NCBI GenBank assembly: GCA_013177855.1 | Contig: JABLYA010000001.1 | Span: 543,231-607,230, forward strand | Direction: 5' to 3' | From: Ignavibacteria bacterium | GTDB taxonomy: Bacteria > Bacteroidota > Ignavibacteria > Ch128b | Length of the DNA: 64,000 nucleotides | Part shown: positions 46,305-55,790 of the stretch, piece by piece | How positions within the stretch are numbered: position 1 is the stretch's first letter | Layout of the letters: each line of letters begins with the position of its first letter | Notes under the pieces: model-generated | Databases searched by the model: none | The model's input: only the letters and a program-made list of their open reading frames with translations | Told to the model about the DNA's origin: nothing | Position numbers and translations under genes: made by a program

Positions 46305-47540
46305 TTAAATTAAATGAATTAATAAACCATCTCTGAGTTTTGGTTCAAACCATGTTGATTTAGGCGGCATAATTTCGCCTGCATCTGAAATATTCATTAA
46401 ATCTTCAATTGAAACAGGATACATCGAGAAGGCAACTTTTGCTTTTCCGCTGTTTACCAATCTCTCAAGCTCTTTTGTTCCTCTGATTCCACCAACAAAA
46501 TCAATGTTCTTACTTGTTCGTGGATCATCGATTCCCAAAAACGGCTTCAATAAATAATTTTGAAGAATACTTACATCGAGATTTTCACCATAAGAGTTTC
46601 CCTCTTTTACATTTTCATTCGGAGTTAACAAATACCATTTGTTTGAAAAATACATACAAATATTTCTTTTCTGTTTAGGTTCTGAGTAATCAATCTCGCT
46701 TAAATTAAAATTAATTTTAACTTTTTCTAAGAATTCTTCATCAGAAAGGTTGTTCAAAGAAAAAACAATTCTATTATATGGCAGAATTTTTAACTGAGAT
46801 GCAGGGAATAGAACCGCAAGGAAGAAATTATATTCTTCATCACCACGATGTTCAGGATTTTGTTCTCTTTTAATTGCTCTTACTCTTGAAGCACTTGCAG
46901 CACGGTGATGTCCATCGGCAATGTATATTTTCTCAACTTTTTTTATTTCCTCGATAATGTCTTGATTATACTCTTCAGGAACAATCCAGACTTTATGCTG
47001 AACACCATCCTTCGCAATAAAATCATAAATTGGTGCAACTTCCATTTTTATTTTATCCACAAGCTCATTTATCGAGCTTACATCACGATAGGTCAAAAAA
47101 ACTGGACCAGTTTGAGCTGAAGTTGTAAGAATATGATTTGTTCTATCGTCTTCCTTTTCCTTTCGAGTTCTCTCGTGCTTCAAAATCACATTATTATCAT
47201 AATCATCAACAGAAAAAGTAGCAGCTATGCCTGTTTGTGATTGTTCTCCCATTATTAATTGATAAAGATAGAATCTATCCGTTTGATCTTGTATTAATGG
47301 GGCTTTTTCTGAAATGAGCTGTAAATTTTTTCGTGCAAGTTGATATACTTCTTGTGAATAGGGATTAACATTTGGCGGCAATTCAATTTCAGAGCGGGTT
47401 ACTCTTAAAAATGAAATTGGATTGCCTTCCGCAAGCTCGAATGCTTCTTCCCTACTCACAACATCATAAGGAACACTTGCAACTAAATGGGCGACATTTC
47501 TTTCTGGTCGGAGTGCTTTGAATGGTTTAATAATTGCCAT
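46305..47540 (-). CDS. DUF1015 family protein
   Basis: A 411-residue soluble protein matching DUF1015 throughout: PFKALRPER at the start, ASVPYDVVSREEA, NPISFLRVTR, DRFYLYQ, HERTRKEKEDDR, and IADGHHRAASA near the centre, then DFVGGIRGT. The conserved GHHR and KxxDR residues suggest an enzyme with a nucleotide or phosphate substrate, but no reaction is known. It lies directly upstream of serC; the same pairing recurs in other bacteria as I recall, suggesting a part in serine metabolism. Confidence 0.92.
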   Translation of the reverse strand: MAIIKPFKALRPERNVAHLVASVPYDVVSREEAFELAEGNPISFLRVTRSEIELPPNVNPYSQEVYQLARKNLQLISEKAPLIQDQTDRFYLYQLIMGEQSQTGIAATFSVDDYDNNVILKHERTRKEKEDDRTNHILTTSAQTGPVFLTYRDVSSINELVDKIKMEVAPIYDFIAKDGVQHKVWIVPEEYNQDIIEEIKKVEKIYIADGHHRAASASRVRAIKREQNPEHRGDEEYNFFLAVLFPASQLKILPYNRIVFSLNNLSDEEFLEKVKINFNLSEIDYSEPKQKRNICMYFSNKWYLLTPNENVKEGNSYGENLDVSILQNYLLKPFLGIDDPRTSKNIDFVGGIRGTKELERLVNSGKAKVAFSMYPVSIEDLMNISDAGEIMPPKSTWFEPKLRDGLLIHLI

Positions 47541-47743
47541 AAAATTCCTTTATTTTTTTTCTCTCTGATGCAAAGTTCGTAAAAATTTGACTGATTTTCT
47601 ATTTTATTGGCTGACGGTTTTTTAGGTTAGTTTTTGTAAATCTTAAATGATTAGATGGGATAATTCTGATAAATTTTCTTTAATAATGTTTTAATAAAGA
47701 ACTTGGGAATTACCGGGAATGATTGATTGACAATTAAAAGTTG

Positions 47744-47816
<73 letters not shown>

Positions 47817-47871
47817 AAAATTTCAAAATTCATTTGCAATCTTAATAAAAAATCAATGTATTCTCAATTGT

Positions 47872-48627
47872 CTATTTGTCTTTCTTTTTCTTCAAGAATG
47901 GTTTGATTAATTCAATTGGTATCGGAAAAATAGTTGTTGAATTCTTTTCACTTGCAACTTCACTTAATGTTTGTAAAAATCTTAATTGAACAGCAACCGG
48001 GTGGTCTTCAATAATTTGTGCCGCTTCTTTTAATTTTTGGCTTGCTTGATATTCACCTTCGGCGTGAATGATTTTTGCTCTTCTTTCTCTTTCAGCTTCA
48101 GCTTGACGAGCCATTGCTCTCTGCATTTCTATCGGCAGATCAACATGCTTAATTTCTACATTAGATACTTTTATTCCCCATGGTTCAGTCTGATGATCAA
48201 TTATTTTTTGTAACTCACGATTTATTTTGTCTCTCTCAGCAAGTAATTCATCAAGCTGAGATTGGCCCAAAACACTTCTTAAAGTGGTTTGTGATAGTTG
48301 TGATGTTGCGTTTAAATAATCTTCTACTTCAACAATTGCTTTTTCAGCCTGGACGACTCTGAAATAAACTACTGCGTTAACTTTTAAAGACACATTATCT
48401 TTGGTGATTATGTCTTGTGGTGGAACATCCATAACTATTGTTCTTAAACTTACTCTAACCATTCTATCCACTAATGGAATAAGAAAAATTAATCCCGGAC
48501 CTTTCGCACCAATCAATCTTCCTAATCTAAAAACAACTCCTCGCTCATATTCTCTCAGAATTTTGATTGCACTTGAAAGAATGAGTATAACAAAGAAGAT
48601 AATCGTGAATAAAATTGGTGAAATCAT
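47872..48627 (-). CDS. Slipin/stomatin-family SPFH membrane protein
   Basis: A 251-residue protein: one N-terminal membrane hairpin (residues ~3-20) then the SPFH domain with [44 protein letters not shown] and [16 protein letters not shown], and a coiled C-terminal region ([16 protein letters not shown]). Such proteins form membrane-bound oligomeric cages. It follows the NfeD-type protease gene, the classic partner in the stomatin operon, and has a strong GAGGAGG ribosome site. Confidence 0.94.
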   Translation of the reverse strand: MISPILFTIIFFVILILSSAIKILREYERGVVFRLGRLIGAKGPGLIFLIPLVDRMVRVSLRTIVMDVPPQDIITKDNVSLKVNAVVYFRVVQAEKAIVEVEDYLNATSQLSQTTLRSVLGQSQLDELLAERDKINRELQKIIDHQTEPWGIKVSNVEIKHVDLPIEMQRAMARQAEAERERRAKIIHAEGEYQASQKLKEAAQIIEDHPVAVQLRFLQTLSEVASEKNSTTIFPIPIELIKPFLKKKKDK

Positions 48628-48640
48628 AATAACCTCCTCA

Positions 48641-49930
48641 CTATAATTTTTTTACTTTTAATTTTAGATTTTGAACTTCTATAACCTCAACCTTAGAATT
48701 GGCTTCAATTTTCTGATTATTGATTGCAATTGCTGTCCATATTTCTCCATGAACTCTCACCTGACCTTCGGGATTTAGATCAGTGATTGCTTCGCCAATC
48801 TCACCAATCATTCCTTCAATTCCAGTAGCAGCTTTTCTTTTTTGGGCTTTGATGCCAAGTCCAATTGCAAATGAAAAGAATAAGAAAGTTAATACAGCAA
48901 GAACAATAATTATCTGATAAGAGATTTTAAATACCTCGAGAGCTGATTCTGTTCTAATTAACATAAGCGACCCCAGAATGAATGAAACAATTCCACCAAT
49001 TGTTAGCAGTCCATGACTTGCAATTTGAGTTTCTAGTACAAACAAAATTATTGCAACGACAATTAAAGCAATTCCCGCAAAATTTACAGGAAGAGTGTGC
49101 AACGCATAAAACGCTAAGATCAGAGAAATAATCCCAATCACACCTGGGAATATTGAACCCGGATTGTACAATTCAAAGAGCAAACCATATAAGCCAATCA
49201 TAAGAAGAATGTAAGCGATGTTCGGATCACTAATTAAACGTAAGAGTTTTTGACCAATGCTCATCTCGAATTCTACAATTTCTGCTTCTTTAGTTGAAAG
49301 CAGTTTTTCACCAAATGCACCCTGGACCTTCATTGAGTCAATTTTTCTTAATAAATCTTTTAAATCTGAAGCGATTAAATCTATTACTTTTAATTTCAAA
49401 GCTTCAGTTTCTGTAATAGAGAGATTTTTACGAACTGCATCTTCAGCCCACTTCACATTTCGATTCCTTTTCTCTGATATAGTTCTGATAAAAGCCGCTG
49501 CGTCGTTGGTAGCTTTTTCAATCATTATTGTATCTGTTTTTTCAAGTGAAACTGGATGAGCTGCACCTATATTTGTTCCAGGAGTCATTGCAGCAATATG
49601 TGCTGAAAGCGTGATAAATACTCCTGCAGAAGCTGCCTGCGCTCCTGAAGGTGTAACATATACCACAACAGGAACTTTTGATTCTAAAATTTCAGAAACG
49701 ATTACACGAGTCGATTTTAATAATCCGCCTGGTGTATTTAATTTAATGATTACACATTCACCATTCTCAGAAACTGCAGCCTCAATTCCTTTTTTTATAT
49801 ATTCAGAAATTGGAGGCGAGATAGCATCATCAACAGTTAAGACAAAGATCTTTCCTGATTGAGCATAAATTAAATTTAGAAATAATGGGAGGTAGAAAAA
49901 TATTTTGATAAATATTCGCTTCATAAACAT
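48641..49930 (-). CDS. NfeD-type membrane serine protease (ClpP-class) with NfeD C-terminal domain
   Basis: A 429-residue protein with a signal peptide (ending NLIYAQ), a ClpP-class protease domain with nucleophile Ser101 in [11 protein letters not shown] and general base Lys139 in [13 protein letters not shown], then four or so membrane segments (~228-345), and a C-terminal OB-type NfeD domain ([26 protein letters not shown]). Archaeal relatives cleave stomatin, the product of the next gene 13 bases downstream. It is the long form of NfeD. Likely acts in membrane quality control. Confidence 0.93.
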   Translation of the reverse strand: MFMKRIFIKIFFYLPLFLNLIYAQSGKIFVLTVDDAISPPISEYIKKGIEAAVSENGECVIIKLNTPGGLLKSTRVIVSEILESKVPVVVYVTPSGAQAASAGVFITLSAHIAAMTPGTNIGAAHPVSLEKTDTIMIEKATNDAAAFIRTISEKRNRNVKWAEDAVRKNLSITETEALKLKVIDLIASDLKDLLRKIDSMKVQGAFGEKLLSTKEAEIVEFEMSIGQKLLRLISDPNIAYILLMIGLYGLLFELYNPGSIFPGVIGIISLILAFYALHTLPVNFAGIALIVVAIILFVLETQIASHGLLTIGGIVSFILGSLMLIRTESALEVFKISYQIIIVLAVLTFLFFSFAIGLGIKAQKRKAATGIEGMIGEIGEAITDLNPEGQVRVHGEIWTAIAINNQKIEANSKVEVIEVQNLKLKVKKL

Positions 49931-50070
49931 TTCTGAATCAAGTTATACAAAAAATAAAATCGAAACAAGTTTACTTGAAGCTGAATCTATCCTTAACAAT
50001 TAAAAGTTTTTTACATTAATGAACTGGTCAAAATTAGTTTTATTGTGGAAGGAGTTTTGGGAAAAATCTA

Positions 50071-51318
50071 CTAAACCGGCTTTGTCAAATGTTCTTTCAC
50101 TTTGCTTAATAAAAGCATTCCGATGGTGAAAAATAATCCCATACTCAAAATTGCAATTCTTTGACTTCCTGTCTGCCAGGAAACAAATCCGAAAACCAAT
50201 GGACCAAATATTGCTGAAGACTTACCAAAAAAAGAGTAAAAACCAAAAAATTCAGTTTTTTTGTCAGGTGGGGTTAGCTTGCTCATTAGACTTCTACTTA
50301 CAGACTGCGTTGAACCCATTCCAAGTCCAGCAATACATCCAACAATGAAAAACTCATACTTATATCGAATAATCGAAGCAGTAAAGATGACAATAAACCA
50401 GATGATTAAAGTAATGTATATTGTTTTTTTCTGACCGATTGAATCAGCAATCACACCAAAAATAATTGAACCCGCAACTGCTGTAGTCTGAGCAATCATA
50501 AAAAATAAAGTAAGTTCAGTGAAATCAAAATTTAATGTTGATTTTGCATAATTACCTGAAAAATAAATTGCTGTATTCACACCTTCGATGTAAAAAAAGA
50601 AAGCAATAAGAAAGAGAGCTAAATTCTTATAATTCTTCAAATGAGTTATTGTAAAGACAATCCTCTCCAAGCCAATTTTAAAGTATGATTTATTTCTCTG
50701 GATATATTTCTTAGTATCTGGCAAAAATAAAAACAAAGGCAAAGAAAAAATCAAAAAGAAAAGAGCCGATGCTGGAAAAGATAGTCTAACCATATTATTA
50801 GTTATTAGCGGATAAATAATGACCAGAGATGCAAATGAACCAATGTATCCCATTGCAAATCCGAAACCTGAAGTACGACCATAATTTTTTTCATCTGAAA
50901 TTTCCGGCAAAAAGGAATCATAGAAAACAAGTCCAGCTTCAAAACCAATATTTGCAAGGATAAATAAAATTAATCCTGCTAAAATATCGCCGGCAGTTAT
51001 AAAATAAAGTGAAGCGGTTGAAATTATACACATTAGAGTAAAAAAAAGCAGAAATCTTTTTTTGCCGGCTGAATGATCAGCAATTGCACCGAGAAATGGT
51101 GAAATAATTGCTACTATGAGCATTGAAATTCCAGTGCCCAGACTCCAATAAAAATCACCGATTGGTTTGTTGCCTGCAACAGTTTCTTTGAAATATACTG
51201 CGTAAACAAACGTGACTATGGTGATTGAGAAGGATGTATTCGCAAAATCAAAAAGTGACCAATAAAAAACCTGTCTATATTTTTTTGATAATAATTTTCT
51301 CCAGTTAATTTTCACCAA
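50071..51318 (-). CDS. MFS transporter of the UMF1 (Atg22-like) family
   Basis: A 415-residue protein with about 12 membrane segments. The opening VFYWSLFDFANTSFSITIVTF is the UMF1/Atg22 hallmark, followed by FLGAIADHSAGKKR and GFAMGYIGS; the second half has IIFGVIADSIGQKK and GCIAGLGMGSTQSVSRSL. Yeast Atg22 exports amino acids from vacuoles; bacterial substrates are unknown. The start is TTG at 51318 or GTG one codon later. It is 15 bases downstream of nusB and probably co-transcribed. Confidence 0.9.
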   Translation of the reverse strand: MVKINWRKLLSKKYRQVFYWSLFDFANTSFSITIVTFVYAVYFKETVAGNKPIGDFYWSLGTGISMLIVAIISPFLGAIADHSAGKKRFLLFFTLMCIISTASLYFITAGDILAGLILFILANIGFEAGLVFYDSFLPEISDEKNYGRTSGFGFAMGYIGSFASLVIIYPLITNNMVRLSFPASALFFLIFSLPLFLFLPDTKKYIQRNKSYFKIGLERIVFTITHLKNYKNLALFLIAFFFYIEGVNTAIYFSGNYAKSTLNFDFTELTLFFMIAQTTAVAGSIIFGVIADSIGQKKTIYITLIIWFIVIFTASIIRYKYEFFIVGCIAGLGMGSTQSVSRSLMSKLTPPDKKTEFFGFYSFFGKSSAIFGPLVFGFVSWQTGSQRIAILSMGLFFTIGMLLLSKVKEHLTKPV

Positions 51319-51333
51319 GGTTCCAGACTGATT

Positions 51334-51789
51334 TTAGGTTTCGATAAGCCCGCGTCCTTTTTTATGAATGCGATTTTCCTGTTTTAATCTCTTCAAAATC
51401 GCATCGAGGACGCCATTGATGAATTTGTCACTTTGATCTGTTGAATACCGCTTTGCTATCTCAATTACTTCATTGATTGAAACTTTTGGAGGAATTTCAG
51501 GAAAGTGGAGCATCTCACAGGTTGCCATCCTTATCAGTAATCTATCAATTACGGCTATCCTATCTAACTCCCAATTTTTAACAACCTGTTTAATCATTTC
51601 ATCGTATTCATCACGATGCTTAATTGTTAGAAGAGTTAGAGATTTTACAAATTCTTTTGCTTCTTCATCCTGTATCTCTTGAAGAAGTTCTTCAAACATT
51701 AAATCAAGTGAATCATTTGAGAGTTCATAAGCGTATAGAATCTGAAGTACTTTCTCTCTTAATTTTCGACGCGAGATTGTCATTTCCAT
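51334..51789 (-). CDS. nusB: Transcription antitermination factor NusB
   Basis: A 151-residue helical protein: SRRKLREKVLQILYAYELSN at the start, KNWELDRIAVIDRLLIRMATCEML in the centre and VSINEVIEIAKRYSTDQSDKFINGVLDAI near the end are the conserved NusB blocks. It binds boxA RNA with S10 in rRNA antitermination. A TAACTTTG box (51807-51814, minus strand) lies only about 18 bases upstream of the ATG, with a TTG at a shorter than usual spacing. Confidence 0.96.
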   Translation of the reverse strand: MEMTISRRKLREKVLQILYAYELSNDSLDLMFEELLQEIQDEEAKEFVKSLTLLTIKHRDEYDEMIKQVVKNWELDRIAVIDRLLIRMATCEMLHFPEIPPKVSINEVIEIAKRYSTDQSDKFINGVLDAILKRLKQENRIHKKGRGLIET

Positions 51790-51806
51790 AATTATAAATT
51801 TTTATG

Positions 51807-51831
51807 CAAAGTTAAAAAAATGAGCACGCAA
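51807..51831 (-). promoter_or_regulatory. Candidate promoter of nusB
   Basis: On the minus strand TTG (51831-51829), 14 bases, then TAACTTTG (51814-51807). The -7 box fits TAnnTTTG but the spacer is shorter than in the other promoters of this window. Confidence 0.35.
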
Positions 51832-51974
51832 GTTAAAACCTATAATCTTGAACAAATAGAATTAAAAATTTAATGATCTCATAGAAAAGAATTAATTAAC
51901 TTAGATAAACAAGAAAAAAATTTAGATCAAAATCTTTAAAGAATAAATTAAATCTTACTTCCAAATCATTTAAA

Positions 51975-52008
51975 ACAAAAAAAGCTGTTCGGCATAAACC
52001 GAACAGCT
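51975..52008 (-). terminator. Rho-independent terminator after the citrate synthase gene
   Basis: A perfect 10-bp stem AGCTGTTCGG/CCGAACAGCT with a 6-nt loop (51983-52008). On the minus strand it is followed by TTTTTTGTTTT. It starts about 22 bases past the stop codon. Confidence 0.9.
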
Positions 52009-52030
52009 CGAATAAATTACAATATTAAAA

Positions 52031-53314
52031 TCAACCTTGCTGCATTACATGATTTTTAATCCATTGAGTTGTAACAGACTTCGGCCTTACGATTGGCATT
52101 CCAACAGCTCGTGCAATAACAGTTTGTGCAGTAACTCCAAGCGTACGTGATACTGCAAACAAAACTGTGTAATAATCAAATTCCTTCATTCCATAATGCC
52201 AGAGTAAAGCACCAGAACCAGCATCAACATTAGGCCATGGATCTTTCGCTTTGCCCTGTTCCATCAATACTTGTGGAACTACATTAAAGATTTTCTCAAC
52301 TATCTGGAAGATTTGATCATTTGCACAATAGGTTTGACCAAACTTCAAGAATGCATCAAATCTTGGATCAGTAATTCTTAAAACTGCATGACCATATCCA
52401 GGAATTACTTTTCCACTATTTAACCAATCCCATGCGAATTGACGAAGCTGTTCATCAGTCGGGACACCTTTGAAATGTTTCTTAAGATCAAGAACAAATT
52501 TCAGACATTCTTGATTTGCAAGTCCATGAAGAGGACCAGCGAGTCCATTCAATCCAGCTGAGAGAGCATAGTAAAGATCAGACAATGCAGAGGCAACTGT
52601 TTGAACTGTTGATGCGCTAACATTTCCACTTTCATGATCAGAATGCAGAACAAGATAAAGTCTCATTAACTTTATAAATTCACCCTTTGGATCTTTGATG
52701 CCAAGCATCTTTGCGAAATCAGCACCCATATCGAGCTTTGGATCACTTGGAATTCGTGGACCTTTGTTATATTTCATTCTGTAGATACCAGCTGCAATAA
52801 TTGGAACACGAGCAACTAAATTCAATGCATCCTCAAGAGTATAAATCCAGTAATCTTCTTTCTTCAATCCTTTATCATACTGTTTTTTGAAAACAGACTC
52901 TTTCTCCATTACGAGAATCGCAGTGTTAAGCATACACATCGGGTGCGAATCTTTAGGCATTGCTTTCAAAACTTTCCAGACATAATCGGGAACTTTACGA
53001 CGTTTTCTTAAATCTGCCATTAAAAGTTTTAGTGATTCTTCATCTGGCAACTCACCTGTTAAAAGTAAATAAAAAATTTCTTCAGGTAATTTGTCCGCTA
53101 ATTCAGCAATTGGAATTCCACGAATCAGCAAACCTCTTTCTGGTGGAACAGATGAGGTATCACATACAAGTGCTTTAACTCCTCGCAACCCACCGAAAAT
53201 TTGGGCAACGGTTATTTTATCGACTTCTTTGTCGCCGTATTGTTTAACGAGGTTCTTAACCTCTTCTCTTAGTGCGGGAATTTGTTCGGCGAGCTTTTCT
53301 TTTAATGTGGGCAT
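52031..53314 (-). CDS. gltA: Citrate (Si)-synthase, eukaryotic mitochondrial type
   Basis: A 427-residue citrate synthase. The catalytic triad is His263 in GPLHGLANQE, His309 in PGYGHAVLR and Asp364 in PNVDAGSGAL. These blocks, with LNSGKVIPGYGHAVLRITDP, EQGKAKDPWPNVD and YYTVLFAVSRTLGV, follow pig-heart citrate synthase much more closely than the hexameric bacterial enzyme. It condenses acetyl-CoA and oxaloacetate at the entry of the TCA cycle. GGGAGG precedes the ATG; a good promoter lies upstream and a terminator downstream, so it is a single-gene unit. No mitochondrial-type leader is present. Confidence 0.95.
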   Translation of the reverse strand: MPTLKEKLAEQIPALREEVKNLVKQYGDKEVDKITVAQIFGGLRGVKALVCDTSSVPPERGLLIRGIPIAELADKLPEEIFYLLLTGELPDEESLKLLMADLRKRRKVPDYVWKVLKAMPKDSHPMCMLNTAILVMEKESVFKKQYDKGLKKEDYWIYTLEDALNLVARVPIIAAGIYRMKYNKGPRIPSDPKLDMGADFAKMLGIKDPKGEFIKLMRLYLVLHSDHESGNVSASTVQTVASALSDLYYALSAGLNGLAGPLHGLANQECLKFVLDLKKHFKGVPTDEQLRQFAWDWLNSGKVIPGYGHAVLRITDPRFDAFLKFGQTYCANDQIFQIVEKIFNVVPQVLMEQGKAKDPWPNVDAGSGALLWHYGMKEFDYYTVLFAVSRTLGVTAQTVIARAVGMPIVRPKSVTTQWIKNHVMQQG

Positions 53315-53384
53315 TAGTTCCTCCCTTTTGATTGGTTTATATTAATTGATTTAATAATTTAGAATATCAAGTAATTTTTCTGTT

Positions 53385-53415
53385 CAAACTTAATTATTAA
53401 ATTTTTTTAATTCAA
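53385..53415 (-). promoter_or_regulatory. Bacteroidota-type promoter of the citrate synthase gene
   Basis: On the minus strand TTG (53415-53413), 20 bases, then TAAGTTTG (53392-53385). It lies 70 bases before the ATG, giving an untranslated leader of about 65 bases. Confidence 0.65.
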
Positions 53416-53430
53416 TGAGTGAGAAATGAA

Positions 53431-54339
53431 ATGAGAGCATTAACTTTAATCTTAATCCTTATCACTTTCAACTTATCTCTATCAGTTCCAAAAGAATTTC
53501 CAAATTCAGAAACTCAAAAAACACCTTATTTTTCAAGCGTTTTTGATACTTTACGGTCAGGGCTTGAAACGGAAATCGATAAATTAATTAAAGAATTCGG
53601 TTATCCTACTGGAATTGCCTTCAAAGATTTAAGGAGTGGTGAAATTTATAATTACAATGAAGATGAAATCTTTCCAACAGCAAGCGCAATTAAAATTGAA
53701 ATACTTATTCATTTAATGAAAGAATACCAAGATGGGAAAATAGATATTTATAAAAATGTTCCTGTCAATTTGAAAGTTGGAGGAAGCGGACTTCTTCAAT
53801 TTTTCGATCAAAGTAATTTGAACTTAAGCTATTATAATCTTGCCGTCCTGATGATTCAACAAAGTGATAATACCGCAACAAATATTCTAATTGAAAAACT
53901 TGGGATGGAAAATATCAATCAAACAATAAAGTCACTCGGACTTAATCAAACAAAACTTCAAAGAGTGATGATGGACTTTGAAGCAAGAAAATCAGGTAGA
54001 GAAAATATCTCTTCACCGAAAGATAAACTTACATTACTTGAAATGATTTATCGTAGATATATTTTTCCTGATTCAATCAATAACGAAGTGATAAAAATTT
54101 TAAGCATTCCAAAACCAACTCCTCTTTTAAGCGAAATAGATGGCGATATAACACTTGCAAGTAAAGGTGGTGAGCTCGATGATGTAAGATGTGAAATGGG
54201 AATTTTTTTCTGCGAGAAATTCGATTACATACTTGTTGTTATGACAAAAGATTTACCGAACTCAAATCTCGGAGATGAATTTATCAAAAAAATCAGCGGT
54301 GTGTTTTACAATTACCTAAAGTCGAAATATCAACAATAA
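53431..54339 (+). CDS. Class A beta-lactamase-fold serine hydrolase
   Basis: About 302 residues with an N-terminal hydrophobic signal (MRALTLILILITFNLSLSVP). The active-site motifs are S85-A-I-K88 (SxxK), S145-D-N147 (SDN) and SKGG near residue 250 in place of KTG. GRENISSPKD resembles the omega-loop region but the usual ExxLN is not evident, so antibiotic hydrolysis is uncertain; many such proteins are peptidoglycan or unknown hydrolases. The ATG at 53431 has a purine-rich GAGTGAG upstream; a GTG at 53419 in the same frame is the alternative. It stands alone, divergent from gltA. Confidence 0.85.
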   Translation: MRALTLILILITFNLSLSVPKEFPNSETQKTPYFSSVFDTLRSGLETEIDKLIKEFGYPTGIAFKDLRSGEIYNYNEDEIFPTASAIKIEILIHLMKEYQDGKIDIYKNVPVNLKVGGSGLLQFFDQSNLNLSYYNLAVLMIQQSDNTATNILIEKLGMENINQTIKSLGLNQTKLQRVMMDFEARKSGRENISSPKDKLTLLEMIYRRYIFPDSINNEVIKILSIPKPTPLLSEIDGDITLASKGGELDDVRCEMGIFFCEKFDYILVVMTKDLPNSNLGDEFIKKISGVFYNYLKSKYQQ

Positions 54340-54515
54340 AAAACTTTGATTTGATTATTGACCGCATTCTAAAATTTTGTGGTTAATGTTTTTGCCTTGG
54401 AAATAAATCAAACTAAGAGAATCTTTCATTAAAATATTTTCTTGTTCCGAAGATTTTAAAATTTTTATATCGAAGAAATAAATTCTAAGAAAATTTTCGA
54501 TGGGCACAATTTGAT

Positions 54516-55790
54516 CTAAACTTTAGAATTTGTATTCAAAATTTTTTCTGCAACGAGTTTTCCACTTTTGACTGCACTTTCAATCGTGGAGGGAAAATTT
54601 GTATCTGTAAAATCTCCAGCGATAAATAAATTCGGATAATCTGTTTCAGTCTTTACTCTGTGTTTTATTGATGAAAAATCAGAAATAAATGTTGCTCGTT
54701 TTTCTTTGATGATTTTGAAATAAACAATTTTTCTGTTTTTATATTCAGGAAAATAATTTAGAAATTCCGTCAGAAAGATTTCCTTCAAAGTTTGATCATT
54801 TAAGTGAACGAATTCTTCAGCGTTACTTTTTGTTAATGTAATGTGAGTTTTATGAAAGAATGCCCAATGGACTGGTGAATTCCATAATGCAAAGAATTTT
54901 ATTTCTCCATTGTAATTTTCAAAAATTATGTGGGCATTGATTATTGATTGAAAGCTAAGTTTGATTTCTTTTTCATTCATCAATCGGAGATATGAATGAT
55001 AGGGAACAGCAAGAATGAAATAATCGGCAAAATGTTTTTCTCCATGATTATCAATTGCACAATGAACTCGACTATTCTGAAACTCGAGTTTAGTAATTGA
55101 GCAGTTCTTAATGATTTCAACATTTTTATCAAATAAAAAATTTTCCGCTGGAATGAGGAAACTTTCGAAGAAAGATTTCTCTGGGATAATTAAACGAGCA
55201 TTCTTAAAATCTTCAAAAAACATTTTTTTTAAGATGAAAATGAAAACCTTTGCTGAAGCTTTTTCGATTGGTGAGTTCATTGTAGATTCAACGAAAAGCT
55301 GCCAGAAGTTATTAATTAGATTTTCACTTTGCTGATGAAACTTAAGAAGATCTATGACTGATAAATTTTCAAAGACTTTCTCTTCATATTTTCTGATACG
55401 GACAAGAAAATTCAACAATCTGAATTTATCTTTTATTTCAAGATTTCTGAATTTCAAAAGATTTATAAAATCTTCAAATGAATTTGAATATGTCAGTGAC
55501 CATTCTTTTAGTTTTTTATCTCGAAATTTTACTGCGAATTTATTTTGAACTAAGAAATTTTTTTTCACATTAATTTTGTCTAACAACTCCAAAGTCTCGC
55601 GATAACCCGAAATCAAAAGATGTTGACCATTATCAAACCACAAATTCAAATCTTTCTCGAAGTAAGATTTAAATCTACCGCCGAGTTGTGGAGAACTTTC
55701 AAATAATCTAATCTTTAAATTTTTTTCTGAGAGATTAATTGCCGCCGATATTCCAGCGAGTCCACCACCGATTATCAATACACTCTTCAT
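54516..55790 (-). CDS. hpnE: Hydroxysqualene dehydroxylase HpnE (FAD-dependent)
   Basis: A 424-residue flavoprotein. LIIGGGLAGISAAINLSEK is the FAD dinucleotide loop, RLFESSPQLGGRF follows as in amine-oxidase-like enzymes, and the C-terminal NLFIAGDFTDTNFPSTIESAVKSG is the second flavin block. Size and partner genes identify HpnE, which reduces hydroxysqualene to squalene. It overlaps hpnD by four bases. It is the last gene of the unit; a gene-free stretch of 176 bases, without a clear hairpin, separates it from the convergent hydrolase gene. Confidence 0.9.
   Translation of the reverse strand: MKSVLIIGGGLAGISAAINLSEKNLKIRLFESSPQLGGRFKSYFEKDLNLWFDNGQHLLISGYRETLELLDKINVKKNFLVQNKFAVKFRDKKLKEWSLTYSNSFEDFINLLKFRNLEIKDKFRLLNFLVRIRKYEEKVFENLSVIDLLKFHQQSENLINNFWQLFVESTMNSPIEKASAKVFIFILKKMFFEDFKNARLIIPEKSFFESFLIPAENFLFDKNVEIIKNCSITKLEFQNSRVHCAIDNHGEKHFADYFILAVPYHSYLRLMNEKEIKLSFQSIINAHIIFENYNGEIKFFALWNSPVHWAFFHKTHITLTKSNAEEFVHLNDQTLKEIFLTEFLNYFPEYKNRKIVYFKIIKEKRATFISDFSSIKHRVKTETDYPNLFIAGDFTDTNFPSTIESAVKSGKLVAEKILNTNSKV

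Noticed and set aside
53431-54339. True beta-lactamase conferring antibiotic resistance
   Set aside because: SxxK and SDN are present, but the KTG is replaced by KGG and the omega-loop ExxLN is not evident; only the fold-level call is kept.
54340-54515. Gene-free 176-base stretch between the serine hydrolase and hpnE
   Set aside because: Checked for a hairpin terminator, small gene or RNA; none was convincing, so nothing is reported.
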